From: Streptomyces sp. LUP47B
GTDB lineage: Bacteria > Actinomycetota > Actinomycetes > Streptomycetales > Streptomycetaceae
NCBI RefSeq assembly: GCF_001746295.1
Contig: NZ_MJAH01000009.1
Coordinates: 86,531-150,530 of the forward strand
Reading direction: 5' to 3'
DNA length: 64,000 nt
Part shown: positions 9,078-17,948 of the stretch, one piece after another
How positions within the stretch are numbered: the stretch's first letter is position 1
Layout of the letters: the number at the start of each line of letters is the position of its first letter
Notes under the pieces: model-generated
The model's database searches: none
Told to the model about the DNA's origin: nothing
Seen by the model: only the letters and a program-made list of their open reading frames with translations
Made by a program: the position numbers and the translations under genes

Positions 9078-9287
9078 TCAGAAGAGGTCTTGACCAATTC
9101 GAGTCTCTTCGCTGACCTTCGCGACGAAGGGAGCCCACGCGGTGGGGGAGAGGGTGAGGTGAGGGCCGGGAAGGTTCTTGGAGTCGCGGAGGTGGATGGT
9201 GTGGGGGGTGACGGCGACTTCGAGGCACTGGCCGCCCTCGCCGCTGCTGTAGCTCGACTTGAACCAGTTCAGCTTCTCTATGGTCAT
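9078..9287 (-). CDS. DUF397 protein of a WhiJ-like regulatory trio
   Basis: This 69-aa protein has the DUF397 hallmarks WFKSSYSSGEGGQCLEVA, then VRDSK-like IHLRDSKN and a TPTAW-like SPTAWAPFV motif. Its ATG overlaps the stop of the upstream XRE gene by 4 nt (ATGA), so it is co-translated with it. In Streptomyces, DUF397 proteins pair with WhiJ-type XRE regulators and modulate them in development, possibly by direct interaction. Function here is inferred from that pairing. Confidence 0.9.
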   Translation of the reverse strand: MTIEKLNWFKSSYSSGEGGQCLEVAVTPHTIHLRDSKNLPGPHLTLSPTAWAPFVAKVSEETRIGQDLF

Positions 9288-10138
9288 CGCTTTTCCTGCA
9301 TCTTCTCGATGAAGTCCAGGGACTCGTGCGGGTTGAGGGCCTGAGCTCGGATGATCCCATAACGGGCAGCGAGGATGCGTACCTCTTCTCGGCCAGTGAT
9401 CAGCCGTGGGTACCCCTGACTCTCCATGTACACCACTTGCTCCTTGCCCTTGGGGGTGAGCAGGGTGAACGAGTTGTCCAGGCAGGGGTGTTCGGTCCGT
9501 CCCGTCGGCATCACCTGAAGCTGGACGTTCCGCATACGACCGATGTGCAGCAGCCGCCGAAGCTGACCCGTCTGCACCTCGGGTCCACCGATCGGCCGTT
9601 CCAGCACGGCCTGTTCGAGGACGAAGCTGCACTCCGGCGGCGGCCACTTCTCGAAAAGCTGCTGACGGGAGAGCCGGTCGGCGACACGTTTCTCGATGGT
9701 TTCCTCGTCCAGCGGCGGGTGCCGTTGCGTGAACACGGCCCGGGCGTAGTCCTCCGTCTGGAGCAGGCCCAGCACGCCCATGGTGCTGTAGTCGTAGAGG
9801 GAGACCGCCTCGGCCTCCAGCCCCGCGTAGTTGCGGTACCACTCGGGATGCCGCGTCCGGGTTTTGGCCATCGCCTCCTCGACCTCGGGCAGGACCTCCT
9901 TCAACAGGCCCCCGGCGTCCAGCAGTTCGTCCGCCTTGATCAGGACCTCCGGCCGGAGTGTCCGCACTCCCCTCTCCATGGAGGAGACCGCGTCGGGGCC
10001 GTACCCCACCAGCTCCCCGAACTCCTTCTGCGTCAGCCCCTTCCGCTCCCGCAGAAGCCTGACCATCTTGCCCAGCGCGACGAACAACCCCGCCGTACCG
10101 TCTGCCTCCGCAGGCGTCTCCGGCCTCCGCTCACCCAC
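9284..10138 (-). CDS. XRE-family regulator with DUF5753 ligand-like domain (WhiJ-like)
   Basis: The 284-aa protein has an N-terminal helix-turn-helix (about residues 20-75; RERKGLTQKEFGELVGYG) followed by a long DUF5753 domain (YDYSTMGVLGLLQTEDYARAV, then LLTPKGKEQVVYMESQG). GTG 10138 is preferred over the far GTG at 10171 because GGGAGGGG sits about 8 nt upstream. It overlaps the DUF397 gene and diverges from a small ATPase gene, the standard whiJ-type arrangement. WhiJ paralogues repress sporulation genes in S. coelicolor; which process this one controls is not visible. Confidence 0.9.
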   Translation of the reverse strand: MGERRPETPAEADGTAGLFVALGKMVRLLRERKGLTQKEFGELVGYGPDAVSSMERGVRTLRPEVLIKADELLDAGGLLKEVLPEVEEAMAKTRTRHPEWYRNYAGLEAEAVSLYDYSTMGVLGLLQTEDYARAVFTQRHPPLDEETIEKRVADRLSRQQLFEKWPPPECSFVLEQAVLERPIGGPEVQTGQLRRLLHIGRMRNVQLQVMPTGRTEHPCLDNSFTLLTPKGKEQVVYMESQGYPRLITGREEVRILAARYGIIRAQALNPHESLDFIEKMQEKR

Positions 10139-10254
10139 GCACTCACCCCTCCCACGCGACAACCCGTACACCGAACCGACCGCACTCGTACAGCTACTCA
10201 GAGTCGCCGAGTCGCACCTGGTCAGCGTAGAGAGAACCCAGCACGCTCGGTGAC

Positions 10255-10677
10255 GTGAACGCCGAAATCTCCACCCCCACCGAAGAACTGACCCAGCGTC
10301 TGAGCGCCACTCCGCGAGGCGCTCGCCTGGCCCGCAGACTCACGGCCACCCAGCTCGCGGCATGGGGCCACGCCCACGACACCGACGTCAACGACACCGC
10401 GCAGCACCTCGTCGCCGAGCTCGCCGCCAACGCGGTGACCCACGGCCGCGTACCCGGAAGGGACTTCGAACTGCGCCTGCTACGGCTCCCGGAGAACACG
10501 CTCCGTATCGAGGTGAGCGATCCGCGAGGCGACCGCCGACTCCGGTACGTCAACGACGAGGCCGGCGAACACGGCCGCGGCCTGATCCTCGTGACGCTTC
10601 TCGCCGACACCTGGGGCGTCACGGAGCGGGACGTCGGCAAGACGGTGTGGGCCGAGCTCGGGCTCGGGAGGGCATGA
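10255..10677 (+). CDS. RsbW-type ATP-binding protein (HATPase, anti-sigma-like)
   Basis: A 140-aa single-domain GHKL ATPase: N box ELAANAVTHG, G1 box VSDPRGDRR and G2 box GEHGRGL. It resembles the AbaA/anti-sigma-like ATPases that accompany WhiJ-type XRE genes. The start at GTG 10255 has no strong ribosome site. The 116-bp gap to the divergent XRE gene probably holds both promoters. Role: likely binding of a regulator or sigma factor; partner unknown. Confidence 0.85.
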   Translation: MNAEISTPTEELTQRLSATPRGARLARRLTATQLAAWGHAHDTDVNDTAQHLVAELAANAVTHGRVPGRDFELRLLRLPENTLRIEVSDPRGDRRLRYVNDEAGEHGRGLILVTLLADTWGVTERDVGKTVWAELGLGRA

Positions 10678-10680
10678 GAA

Positions 10681-10706
10681 CGGCGGCACGGTTGCCCGCG
10701 CCGCCG
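10681..10706. terminator. Hairpin between convergent genes
   Basis: CGGCGGC and GCCGCCG form a perfect 7-bp stem with a 12-nt loop, just after the ATPase stop and before the stop of the convergent secreted protein gene. It lacks a T-tract, as is usual in Streptomyces. Confidence 0.4.
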
Positions 10707-10728
10707 CCCTCCCGCGTTGTGCCCGACG

Positions 10729-12684
10729 TCAGTTGGAGAAGTAGAAGTACTGCCAGGCGCCGATGGTGGTGGTGTTGACGCTGTCGCCCGAGGACGGGTC
10801 CACGTACACGGCGCGTACCCGGGCGCGGATGCCCGCGCTTCCCGAGTGGCCGAGGTTGACGACGCACTTGCCGTTCGTACCGAGTGCGAAGTACTCGGAG
10901 GCGGTCGTGTACCACCTGCCGTCGGAGTAGACCTGGAGGTCCAGGCGCTCCTTGCGGTCCCGGTAGTACGTCATCGTGGTGGTCAGGATCGCGTCGGTGT
11001 TCTTGTGGAAGTAGCGGTAGCGGGTGGAGCCGATCGTGCCGGTCTTGTAGTACTTGGACAGTGAGCCGGCGATCTTCACGTGTGCGTACGCGCTGGACTT
11101 GACGGTCCGCGGAGCGTAGCGGGAATCGCCCTTGTAGACGGCCTTCACGGCGGTGTCGCGGGACATGGTGACGACCGCCGACAGGTTGCCGTGCGAGTCG
11201 ACCTTGCCGGTCTTCAGCAGCTTGTTCGGCTTGTCCGCGCCGTAGGGGTCGGCCCAGATCTCCACCGTGCGGTTGCTGTAGGTGGTACCGAGGTGGGCGG
11301 TGAAGGTGACCTTCTTGCCGTAGTCGTACGTCTTCTTGTTGTTGGTGAGTGTCAGGGCGGGCGTGGCCCGGGAGACGGCGACGGTGTCCGAGGCGGACGC
11401 CGGGGTGTGGGCGGCGTCCCCGGGATACGTGACCGTGTAGCGGACCGAGCCGCCGGCCGGGGGTGCGTCGGTGAAGGAGAACGCGCCGTTGGCGCCCAGC
11501 TTCGTGGTGCCCAGGGACTTGCCCGAGGGGGAGAGCAGGTCGGTGCGTACGACGTTCACCGGGGTCCCGGCGGGCGGCTTGAGACCGGCGGTGAGGGTGC
11601 CCTTGACGGTGAGCGTCTTGGCGCGAGCGGCGGTGCCCGGGGCGTTGACGGCGAGCTTCGTGACGTACTTGCGTGGTTCGGTCACCGTCTGGAACTGCAT
11701 GTAGCCGGACGATCCGGTCAGCACGAACAGCTTCGTGCCGTCCGCCGACCAGGCCGTCGAATGTCCGCCCCACGGCATCCATGAGCTCGACAGGTTGCGG
11801 ACGCTGGCCGGGGCGTCGGCGCCGCCCGGGAAGACGTAGGTGTCGCCGGTGTTGTCGGTGTCCAGCGAGGTGGCCGCGATCGTGCCGTCCGGGGCGATGG
11901 CGACGGTCTCCGCCTCATCGTTGACCGGGTACGCGTGCACCTCGGCGAGGTCGGAGAGCCGGTATTCGACGGCGGCCCGGTGCCCCTGCCCGACCACGAC
12001 GATCGACTGCCCGCCGGGGGTGAGCGCGGCGTCGCTGTAGAAGCCGCCCTCGTCCGCCGTGACACGGATGACCGGGGTGCCGGAGGCGATGTCGTAGACG
12101 ACGATCGGTCCGCTGCTGATACCGCCGTCCAGCGCGACCAGGGTGTCCGGGTTAGCCGGGTCGGCATACAGCCTCGGCGTGCTGGCGAAGTCGTGATCGC
12201 CCGCGAGGTCGAGCCGCACGGTGACCGGGTCCGCGGTCAGATCGACCTCGCCGAGCCCGGAGTCCCACTGGTCGCCGTAACCGAACCAGATCCGCCCCTG
12301 CGTCAGGGCGATGTGCCGCGGCGCCGTCCCGGCTCCCGTCGCGTACTCGCCGGTCTGGGTGAGCGTCGCGGTGTCGAAGGCGACGATCTTGTCGGCGCGG
12401 GTGACGGCGGCATAGAGCGTGCTGCCGTCCGCACTCAGCTGAAGGTCCGACACCCCGGGCAGACCGGTGAGTCTGGTGACGATCTTGCCGCTGTTGTCGA
12501 CGACGGCTATGGCGTCGCCGGTGCTCATGTAGAGGTGCTGGTGGGCGCCGTCGACGACGGTGTCACTGACGTTGTCGACGCCGATCGGCACGCTCGTGTC
12601 GGCGACCGCGGGAGAGGCGGCGAGCAGCACCGAACCGAAGAGAGCAGCCGTCACGACGGCAACCGGAAGTGTGCGTGTGCGCAC
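10729..12684 (-). CDS. Secreted beta-propeller protein with Ig-like domains
   Basis: The 651-aa product has a Sec signal peptide (RTRTLPVAVV...ASPAVA, cut near residue 29). Residues about 35-370 form a propeller of YVTN/WD-like blades (HLYMSTGDAIAVVD, LQLSADGSTLYAA, RIWFGYGDQWDSGLGEVD, AALTPGGQSIVVVG). Residues about 390-560 hold two Ig-like beta-sandwich domains (LTVKGTLTAGLKPPAGTPV; VTYPGDAAHTPA; VYKGDSRYAP). The last 100 residues are a separate beta-rich module. GTG 12684 has a G6 run 9-10 nt upstream. The family is common in streptomycetes as surface or exported proteins of unknown function. Confidence 0.8.
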   Translation of the reverse strand: MRTRTLPVAVVTAALFGSVLLAASPAVADTSVPIGVDNVSDTVVDGAHQHLYMSTGDAIAVVDNSGKIVTRLTGLPGVSDLQLSADGSTLYAAVTRADKIVAFDTATLTQTGEYATGAGTAPRHIALTQGRIWFGYGDQWDSGLGEVDLTADPVTVRLDLAGDHDFASTPRLYADPANPDTLVALDGGISSGPIVVYDIASGTPVIRVTADEGGFYSDAALTPGGQSIVVVGQGHRAAVEYRLSDLAEVHAYPVNDEAETVAIAPDGTIAATSLDTDNTGDTYVFPGGADAPASVRNLSSSWMPWGGHSTAWSADGTKLFVLTGSSGYMQFQTVTEPRKYVTKLAVNAPGTAARAKTLTVKGTLTAGLKPPAGTPVNVVRTDLLSPSGKSLGTTKLGANGAFSFTDAPPAGGSVRYTVTYPGDAAHTPASASDTVAVSRATPALTLTNNKKTYDYGKKVTFTAHLGTTYSNRTVEIWADPYGADKPNKLLKTGKVDSHGNLSAVVTMSRDTAVKAVYKGDSRYAPRTVKSSAYAHVKIAGSLSKYYKTGTIGSTRYRYFHKNTDAILTTTMTYYRDRKERLDLQVYSDGRWYTTASEYFALGTNGKCVVNLGHSGSAGIRARVRAVYVDPSSGDSVNTTTIGAWQYFYFSN

Positions 12685-12844
12685 GGTAATTGAACCCCCC
12701 AAGACTGTGGCCGGTGTCAGCGGCCGGTACCGGCCCCGTGGCCGGCGAGTGAAGCGTAGGCCAGACCTGTGACACTCCGTACAAGCACCTCCGCTCGGCC
12801 GAGTGCTTGTGCACGAACCGGCGGCAGGTCCGAAGGCAGGGACC

Positions 12845-13747
12845 TCAGCCGTGCGCGGCCGTATCGCGGCAGGACTCCACCACGGTGTCCGCGAACGCCC
12901 GCGCCGGCGGCGACAGCGCGTCCCAGCGGCGCACCGCCCAGCCGACGGAGAGGGGCCGCAGGGCGGGGACGGGAACCAGTCGTAGGTCACCCCGGCCGGA
13001 TACGTCGAGGCCCGGCAGGGACGGCACCACCGCCCGCCCCAGCCCGAGTTCGGCCAGCAGCAGCGCCGTGTCCCAGTCCGCCACGCTCGTGTCGAAGGCG
13101 AACCGGACACCCAACTCCGCGCAGGCCGCGTCCAGGTGGGCGGCGGAGGTCGAGTTCGGGGGGAGGCGGATGAGCCGTAGACCGGACAGCTCGGCCGCGT
13201 CGACGTACGGGCGCCCCGCGAGTGGATCCCCGGCCCGTACCGCCAGCACCCACGGCAGTTCCATCACCGGCCGCTGCTCGATGCCCCGCACCGGCGCGCC
13301 CAGCGTGATCCACGCCAGGTCGAGACTGCTGTCGGCCAGCGCGTCGAAGCAGGCCCGGCTGGAGCTCTCGGTCCTGAACTCCAGGCTGATGTCAGGGTGT
13401 TGCTGCCGGAAGGCCACCACCGCGTCCGACATGAAGTGCCGTACGGTCGTCGCGCCCGTCGCCACCCGGACCGACCCGCTCTCCCCGTCGACCAGTTCAC
13501 GCAGCCGGCGCAGGGCGAGATCCAGCCCGGCGATCCCTTCCGCCGCGGCCGCCTCCAGCACCCGCCCGGCCTGCGTCGGTACGACCCCCCGAGGCTGCCG
13601 CTCCAGCAGACCGACCCCCGTCTCCCGCTCCAGCCGCTTCACGTGCTGACTCACCGCGGACTGCGTGCAGCCCAGCTCACGGGCCACCGCACTGAGGCTT
13701 CCGGCGCGGCACACGGCCACGAAGACACGCAGGTCGTCGAGGGTCAT
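12845..13747 (-). CDS. LysR-family transcriptional regulator
   Basis: A 300-aa LTTR. The N-terminal winged HTH (residues 1-60: LRVFVAVCRAGSLSAVARELGCTQSAVSQHVKRLE) is followed by the substrate-binding domain (about 90-295; VRVATGATTVRHFM, LGLGRAVVPSLPGL). ATG 13747 has a GGGG run just upstream. The DUF6817/flavoprotein genes lie on the other side of a 156-bp gap, so they are the natural candidates for regulation; the inducer is unknown. Confidence 0.9.
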   Translation of the reverse strand: MTLDDLRVFVAVCRAGSLSAVARELGCTQSAVSQHVKRLERETGVGLLERQPRGVVPTQAGRVLEAAAAEGIAGLDLALRRLRELVDGESGSVRVATGATTVRHFMSDAVVAFRQQHPDISLEFRTESSSRACFDALADSSLDLAWITLGAPVRGIEQRPVMELPWVLAVRAGDPLAGRPYVDAAELSGLRLIRLPPNSTSAAHLDAACAELGVRFAFDTSVADWDTALLLAELGLGRAVVPSLPGLDVSGRGDLRLVPVPALRPLSVGWAVRRWDALSPPARAFADTVVESCRDTAAHG

Positions 13748-13903
13748 GATCCCCAAGCTAGCACTTGGGTCCAGTGACAAATTCTTAGGATTGACTCGGG
13801 TGAACGCCCGTACGACGATCTCCTCAGGGCCCGGGCGGCAACCCGCTCCCAACCCGGGAGGAGCGGGTGCCGACCCAACCCACGCCCACTGCCGAGGAGT
13901 CCG

Positions 13904-14437
13904 GTGTCCACCACTGACGAAGCCAGAGCTCTCTTACGGCGGCTCGGTGCCGAGCGCATCCCCCACCCCGGCGGCACCCTCCTCACCCACCTCGAACGCG
14001 TCCGCATCCAACTCGCCCTCTGGGACGCCCGCCCCGCCCTCCAGCTCGCCGGTCTCTGCCACGCCTTCTACGGCACCGACGGCTTCCCCACCGCCCTGCT
14101 CCCGCTCGACCGGCGCACGGAGCTCGCGTCCGTGATCGGCCCGGACGCCGAGGCGATCGTGCACTTCTACGCGAGCTGTGACCGCGGGGCGACCTACCCG
14201 CACCTCCTGGAACCCCGCTTCCGGGACCGGTTCACCGGGCGGACGTACGCCCCCGACCTCGTCCTGCGCAGGAACTTCGCCGAGCTCACCGCCGCCAACG
14301 AACTCGACCTCGCCCGCCGGGACCCGGCCTTCCGGGAGCGGTGGGGGCCCGAACTCCTCGCCCTCCTCACCCGTTTCCGGCCGCTTCTCAGCCAACTCGC
14401 CTGGCGGGACACCCTCGACGTCCTCCACGGCTCTTGA
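13904..14437 (+). CDS. DUF6817 protein with a TTA leucine codon
   Basis: The 177-aa protein contains IPHPGGTLLTHLERV, AGLCHAFYGTDGF and VHFYASCDR, the conserved His-rich segments of DUF6817, which resemble a degenerate HD phosphohydrolase core. Codon 11 (13934-13936) is TTA, read only by the bldA tRNA in Streptomyces, so expression should be developmentally delayed. GTG 13904 is preceded by GAGGAG about 5 nt upstream. It runs in the same direction as the flavoprotein 66 nt downstream. Biochemical function unknown. Confidence 0.8.
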   Translation: MSTTDEARALLRRLGAERIPHPGGTLLTHLERVRIQLALWDARPALQLAGLCHAFYGTDGFPTALLPLDRRTELASVIGPDAEAIVHFYASCDRGATYPHLLEPRFRDRFTGRTYAPDLVLRRNFAELTAANELDLARRDPAFRERWGPELLALLTRFRPLLSQLAWRDTLDVLHGS

Positions 14438-14503
14438 CTTCTCAAGACCCCCGCGCGACGTTCCGGACCCTTCGTCCATACCAACCGCAGGGGGGACCCG
14501 ACC

Positions 14504-16234
14504 ATGAGTGTGACCCGAAGACACCTGCTGGCCGCCGGTGCCGGGGCGGCCGTCGCCGCAGGGGTGCAACAGGTCGCGAGCGCCGCTGACCTGCCGACGG
14601 TCGGGACGTACGACGTCGTCGTCATCGGCTCCGGCGCCGCAGGCATGACCGCCGCGCTCGCCGCCGCCAAGCAGGGCCTGAGCACCGTGGTTCTCGAGAA
14701 GGCGCCCACCTTCGGCGGATCCGCCGCCCGTTCAGGGGCCGGGATCTGGATCCCCAACAACCCCGTCATCCTCGCCGCCGGCGTCCCGGACACCCCGGCC
14801 AAGGCGGCCGCCTACCTCGCCGCCGTCGTGGGGCCCGATGTACCGGCCGTCCGACAGCAGGCCTTCCTCCGACACGGACCCGCCATGATCTCCTTCGTCA
14901 TGGCCAACAGCCCGCTCCGTTTCCGCTGGATGGAGGGGTACAGCGACTACTACCCGGAGCTCCCGGGCGGCCTCCCGAACGGCCGTTCCATCGAGCCCGA
15001 CCAACTCGACGGCAAACTCCTCGGCGCCGAACTCGCCCACCTGAACCCGCCGTACCTCGAAGTCCCCGCAGGTCTGGTCGTGTTCAGCGCCGACTACAAG
15101 TGGCTCGCCCTGTCCGCGGTCAGCGTCAAGGGTGCCGCCGTCGCCGCCGAGTGCCTGGCGCGCGGCACGAAGGCGGCCCTGCTCGGGCAGACGCCGCTCA
15201 CCATGGGGCAGTCGCTGGCGGCCGGGCTGCGGAAGGGACTCCAGGACGCCGGCGTCGCCGTCCGGCTCAACACCCCCCTCACCGAGCTCTACGTCGAGAA
15301 GGGCGCCGTCGCCGGAGCGGTGACCCCGGGCGGGCTCTACCGTGCCCGCCGGGGCGTGATCGTCGGCTCCGGCGGCTTCGAGCACAACGCGGCGATGCGG
15401 GCGCAGTACCAGCGGCAGCCCATCGGCACGGAGTGGACCGTCGGCGCGAAGGAGAACACCGGGGACGGCATCCGGGCGGGCCAACGAGTCGGCGGCGATC
15501 TCGCGCTGATGGACGACGCCTGGTGGGGGCCGGCCATCCCGATCCCCGGCGACCCGTACTTCTGTCTCGCCGAACGCACCCTGCCCGGCGGGCTCATCGT
15601 CAACGCGGCCGGTCGGCGCTTCGTCAACGAGGCCGCCCCCTACAGCGACGTCGTCCACACCATGTACGACCGGAACCCGACCGACCCCGACATCCCGTCC
15701 TGGCTGATCGTCGACCAGAACTACCGCAACCGGTACCTCTTCAAGGACATCGCCCCGACCTTCGTCCTCCCCGACGACTGGTACGGCTCGGGCGCCGCCC
15801 ACAAGGCCTGGACGTTCGACGCCCTGGCCGCCTCCATCGGCGTCCCGGCCGCTGCCCTCCGGGCCACCGTCGACCGTTTCAACTCCCTTGCCCTGAAGGG
15901 CGACGACACGGACTTCGGGCGCGGCGACAGCGCCTACGACCACTACTACACGGACCCGTCGGTCCTCCCGAACTCCTGCCTGGCCCCGCTCTGGCTGCCC
16001 CCGTACTACGCCTTCCGGCTCGTCCCGGGAGACCTGGGCACCAAGGGCGGCCTGGTGACCGACGCCCGCGCGCGCGTCCTGCGGCCCGACGGCTCGGTCG
16101 TCCCCGGCCTGTACGCCGCCGGGAACGCCAGCGCGGCCGTCATGGGCCACAGCTACGCGGGCGCGGGCTCGACGATCGGTCCCGCGATGACCTTCGGGTA
16201 CATCGCGGCCCGGGACATCGCGGGGGCGCTCTAG
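14504..16234 (+). CDS. Tat-exported FAD-dependent oxidoreductase, 3-ketosteroid-delta1-dehydrogenase-like
   Basis: The 576-aa protein begins with a twin-arginine signal (TRRHLLAAGAGAAVAAG, cut near ASA). The FAD Rossmann motif VVIGSGAAGMTAALAA is at about residues 37-52 and FGGSAARSGAGIWIPNN follows, as in KstD/3-oxosteroid dehydrogenases. The C-terminus has the conserved GNASAAVMGHSYAGAGSTIGPAMTFGY FAD-contact region. Family members insert a double bond in ring A of 3-ketosteroids; export by Tat is unusual for the classical cytoplasmic KstD, so the substrate may differ. Its stop TAG sits in a CTAG shared with the stop of the convergent methyltransferase gene. Confidence 0.85.
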   Translation: MSVTRRHLLAAGAGAAVAAGVQQVASAADLPTVGTYDVVVIGSGAAGMTAALAAAKQGLSTVVLEKAPTFGGSAARSGAGIWIPNNPVILAAGVPDTPAKAAAYLAAVVGPDVPAVRQQAFLRHGPAMISFVMANSPLRFRWMEGYSDYYPELPGGLPNGRSIEPDQLDGKLLGAELAHLNPPYLEVPAGLVVFSADYKWLALSAVSVKGAAVAAECLARGTKAALLGQTPLTMGQSLAAGLRKGLQDAGVAVRLNTPLTELYVEKGAVAGAVTPGGLYRARRGVIVGSGGFEHNAAMRAQYQRQPIGTEWTVGAKENTGDGIRAGQRVGGDLALMDDAWWGPAIPIPGDPYFCLAERTLPGGLIVNAAGRRFVNEAAPYSDVVHTMYDRNPTDPDIPSWLIVDQNYRNRYLFKDIAPTFVLPDDWYGSGAAHKAWTFDALAASIGVPAAALRATVDRFNSLALKGDDTDFGRGDSAYDHYYTDPSVLPNSCLAPLWLPPYYAFRLVPGDLGTKGGLVTDARARVLRPDGSVVPGLYAAGNASAAVMGHSYAGAGSTIGPAMTFGYIAARDIAGAL

Positions 16235-16869
16235 TCGCGCCTGAAGATCAGGGCGGCCTGGCGGGTCGACTCGTTCGGGAGGGGTTCGCGCACCGTCCGG
16301 GAGACGGGCGCGAACCCCGCCGCCGTCAGCAGCTCAGCCATGTGCTCCGGCTGCCGCCGCAGGAAGTCCAGCGTCACCGGGTGTCCCCAGGGATTTTCGT
16401 GGCGGCGGGGCTCGTCGCCGATCTGGAACGCGAGGAGCAGATGGCCGCCGGGCGCCAGGACTCGCCTGAACTCGGCGAAGAGGGACGGGAGCTGGTCCAC
16501 AGGCGTGTGGATGGAGGAGTACCAGGACACCGCGCCGGCGAGTGCGCCGTCGGGCAGGTCGAGCTCCAGCATCGAGCCCCGCTCGAACCGCAGCCCCGGG
16601 TTCTCCCGCCGCGCGATCGCCAGCATTGAATCCGACAGATCGAGGCCGAAGACGGACAGCCCGAGAGAGGCTAGGTGGGCGGTGACCCGTCCGGGGCCGC
16701 AGCCCAGGTCGGCCACGGGCTCGCCTCTGCCGACGAGTGCGGCGAACGCTGCGAACACGGCCCTGTCCAGTGGCTTGCCGTCGATTTCGTCGGAGAAGCG
16801 CTCTGCGTAGTCCTCGGCGATGGCGTCGTAGAACATTCGGGTGCTGGTGAGGAAGTCGGCTTCGGTCAT
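16231..16869 (-). CDS. Class I SAM-dependent methyltransferase
   Basis: The 212-aa protein has the SAM-binding motif VADLGCGPGRVTAHLASLG (about 45-63), the acidic LDLSDSML loop and RVLAPGGHLLLAF. It belongs to the Methyltransf_11/25 type. Substrate cannot be read from sequence. It converges on the flavoprotein gene with a 4-nt tail-to-tail overlap at a CTAG. Confidence 0.85.
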   Translation of the reverse strand: MTEADFLTSTRMFYDAIAEDYAERFSDEIDGKPLDRAVFAAFAALVGRGEPVADLGCGPGRVTAHLASLGLSVFGLDLSDSMLAIARRENPGLRFERGSMLELDLPDGALAGAVSWYSSIHTPVDQLPSLFAEFRRVLAPGGHLLLAFQIGDEPRRHENPWGHPVTLDFLRRQPEHMAELLTAAGFAPVSRTVREPLPNESTRQAALIFRRD

Positions 16870-16900
16870 GGCCGGGGACCCTAGTGGCCCCCACTGACAC

Positions 16901-17215
16901 TCAGGCCACACCGGCCGCCCGCAGTACGGCAGTTGCCCCGGCCGCCCCCAGCACCACCACCACGAACGGCGCCCTCCGCCACGCCAGCACCGCCCCCACC
17001 AGGACCCCGGCCGGCCGCGCCCACCCCGCGAATCCGCCGCCCTCCGTCAGCGAACCCGTCGCCAGCAGCGCCACCAGCAGCACGACGGCACCCGCGCCCA
17101 GCAACTCGCGGACCCGCCCCGGCAGTTCCACCCGCCCGTGCAGCACAGGCCCGACCAGCCGGAAGGCGTACGTCCCCACCGCCAGCGCCAGAATCATGGC
17201 GACCGTCGCGCTCAC
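16901..17215 (-). CDS. azlD: AzlD-family branched-chain amino-acid exporter small subunit
   Basis: A 104-aa protein with three or four hydrophobic segments (MILALAVGTYAFRLVGP, AVVLLVALLATGSL, VLVGAVLAWRRAPF), the size and layout of AzlD. Its GTG overlaps the azlC stop by 4 nt (GTGA). AzlC and AzlD together form an exporter for branched-chain amino acids or analogues in Bacillus. Confidence 0.85.
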   Translation of the reverse strand: MSATVAMILALAVGTYAFRLVGPVLHGRVELPGRVRELLGAGAVVLLVALLATGSLTEGGGFAGWARPAGVLVGAVLAWRRAPFVVVVLGAAGATAVLRAAGVA

Positions 17216-17880
17216 ACCGGCCTCCTGCCGCCGTGGAGGACCAGTCCCGCCAGCGCCACCAGCACCGGCACCCCCGCCGGGACCGCCGGCGTCACCGCCA
17301 GGGCCAGCCCGGCGCCGAGCAGCGCGGACCGTCGTATCGCCAAGGACTCCCGCAGGGCGGGCAGCACCAGGGCGACGAGGACGGCGGGGAAGGCCGCGTC
17401 CAGGCCGTAGGTGCCGGTGTCGCCCAGGGCGTCCCCGGCGAGGGCCCCGGCCAGGACGCCGGTGTTCCACACGGCGAACAGACCGAGCCCGCAGACCCAG
17501 AAGGCCGCCCGGCGGCGGGCCGGGTCCGGCTGGGCCAGGGCGAAGGCCACCGTCTCGTCGGTGACCAGGTGCGCGCCGAGGAGACGGGCGAGCCGGCCCC
17601 GGCCGAGGATGTCCGCGACCGCGAGGCTGAAGGCGGCCGTACGGGTGTTGAGCAGCAGGCCGGTGACCGCCGCGGCGACCGGACCGCCCCCGGCCAGCAG
17701 CACCCCGACCGCGCTGAACTGGGCGGAGCCCGCGTACACCACCAGGGACATCACCACCGGCACCCACACCGGCAGGCCGCCGGTGACGGCGATCGCGCCG
17801 AAGGAGACGCCCACGACCCCGCTCGCGAGCCAGACGAGCGCACTGTCACGGACCAAGGCTGTTCGCTCTGCCGTACGCAT
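17212..17880 (-). CDS. azlC: AzlC-family branched-chain amino-acid permease
   Basis: A 222-aa membrane protein with about seven helices. It shows the family segments GVSFGAIAVTGGL, VYAGSAQFSAVG, LLLNTRTAAFSLAVA and LVTDETVAFAL. The start is ATG 17880, or in-frame GTG 17886 two codons earlier; neither has a clear ribosome site, so the message may be leaderless. It is translationally coupled to azlD and divergent from an XRE-cupin gene that probably regulates it. Confidence 0.88.
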   Translation of the reverse strand: MRTAERTALVRDSALVWLASGVVGVSFGAIAVTGGLPVWVPVVMSLVVYAGSAQFSAVGVLLAGGGPVAAAVTGLLLNTRTAAFSLAVADILGRGRLARLLGAHLVTDETVAFALAQPDPARRRAAFWVCGLGLFAVWNTGVLAGALAGDALGDTGTYGLDAAFPAVLVALVLPALRESLAIRRSALLGAGLALAVTPAVPAGVPVLVALAGLVLHGGRRPV

Positions 17881-17908
17881 GTTCACTACACTGGACGGTA
17901 CCGCCTCT

Positions 17909-17946
17909 GTTCGTCAAGGCGAACGATCGTACCGATGGAGCGAACA
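17909..17946. promoter_or_regulatory. Candidate operator between azlC and the XRE-cupin gene
   Basis: GTTCG-N6-CGAAC (17909-17924) is followed by a further GCGAAC about 20 bp on (17940-17945), all in the 68-bp divergent gap. The repeats are suitably placed for autoregulation by the XRE-cupin protein and control of azlCD. Assignment is inference. Confidence 0.4.
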
Positions 17947-17948
17947 GC

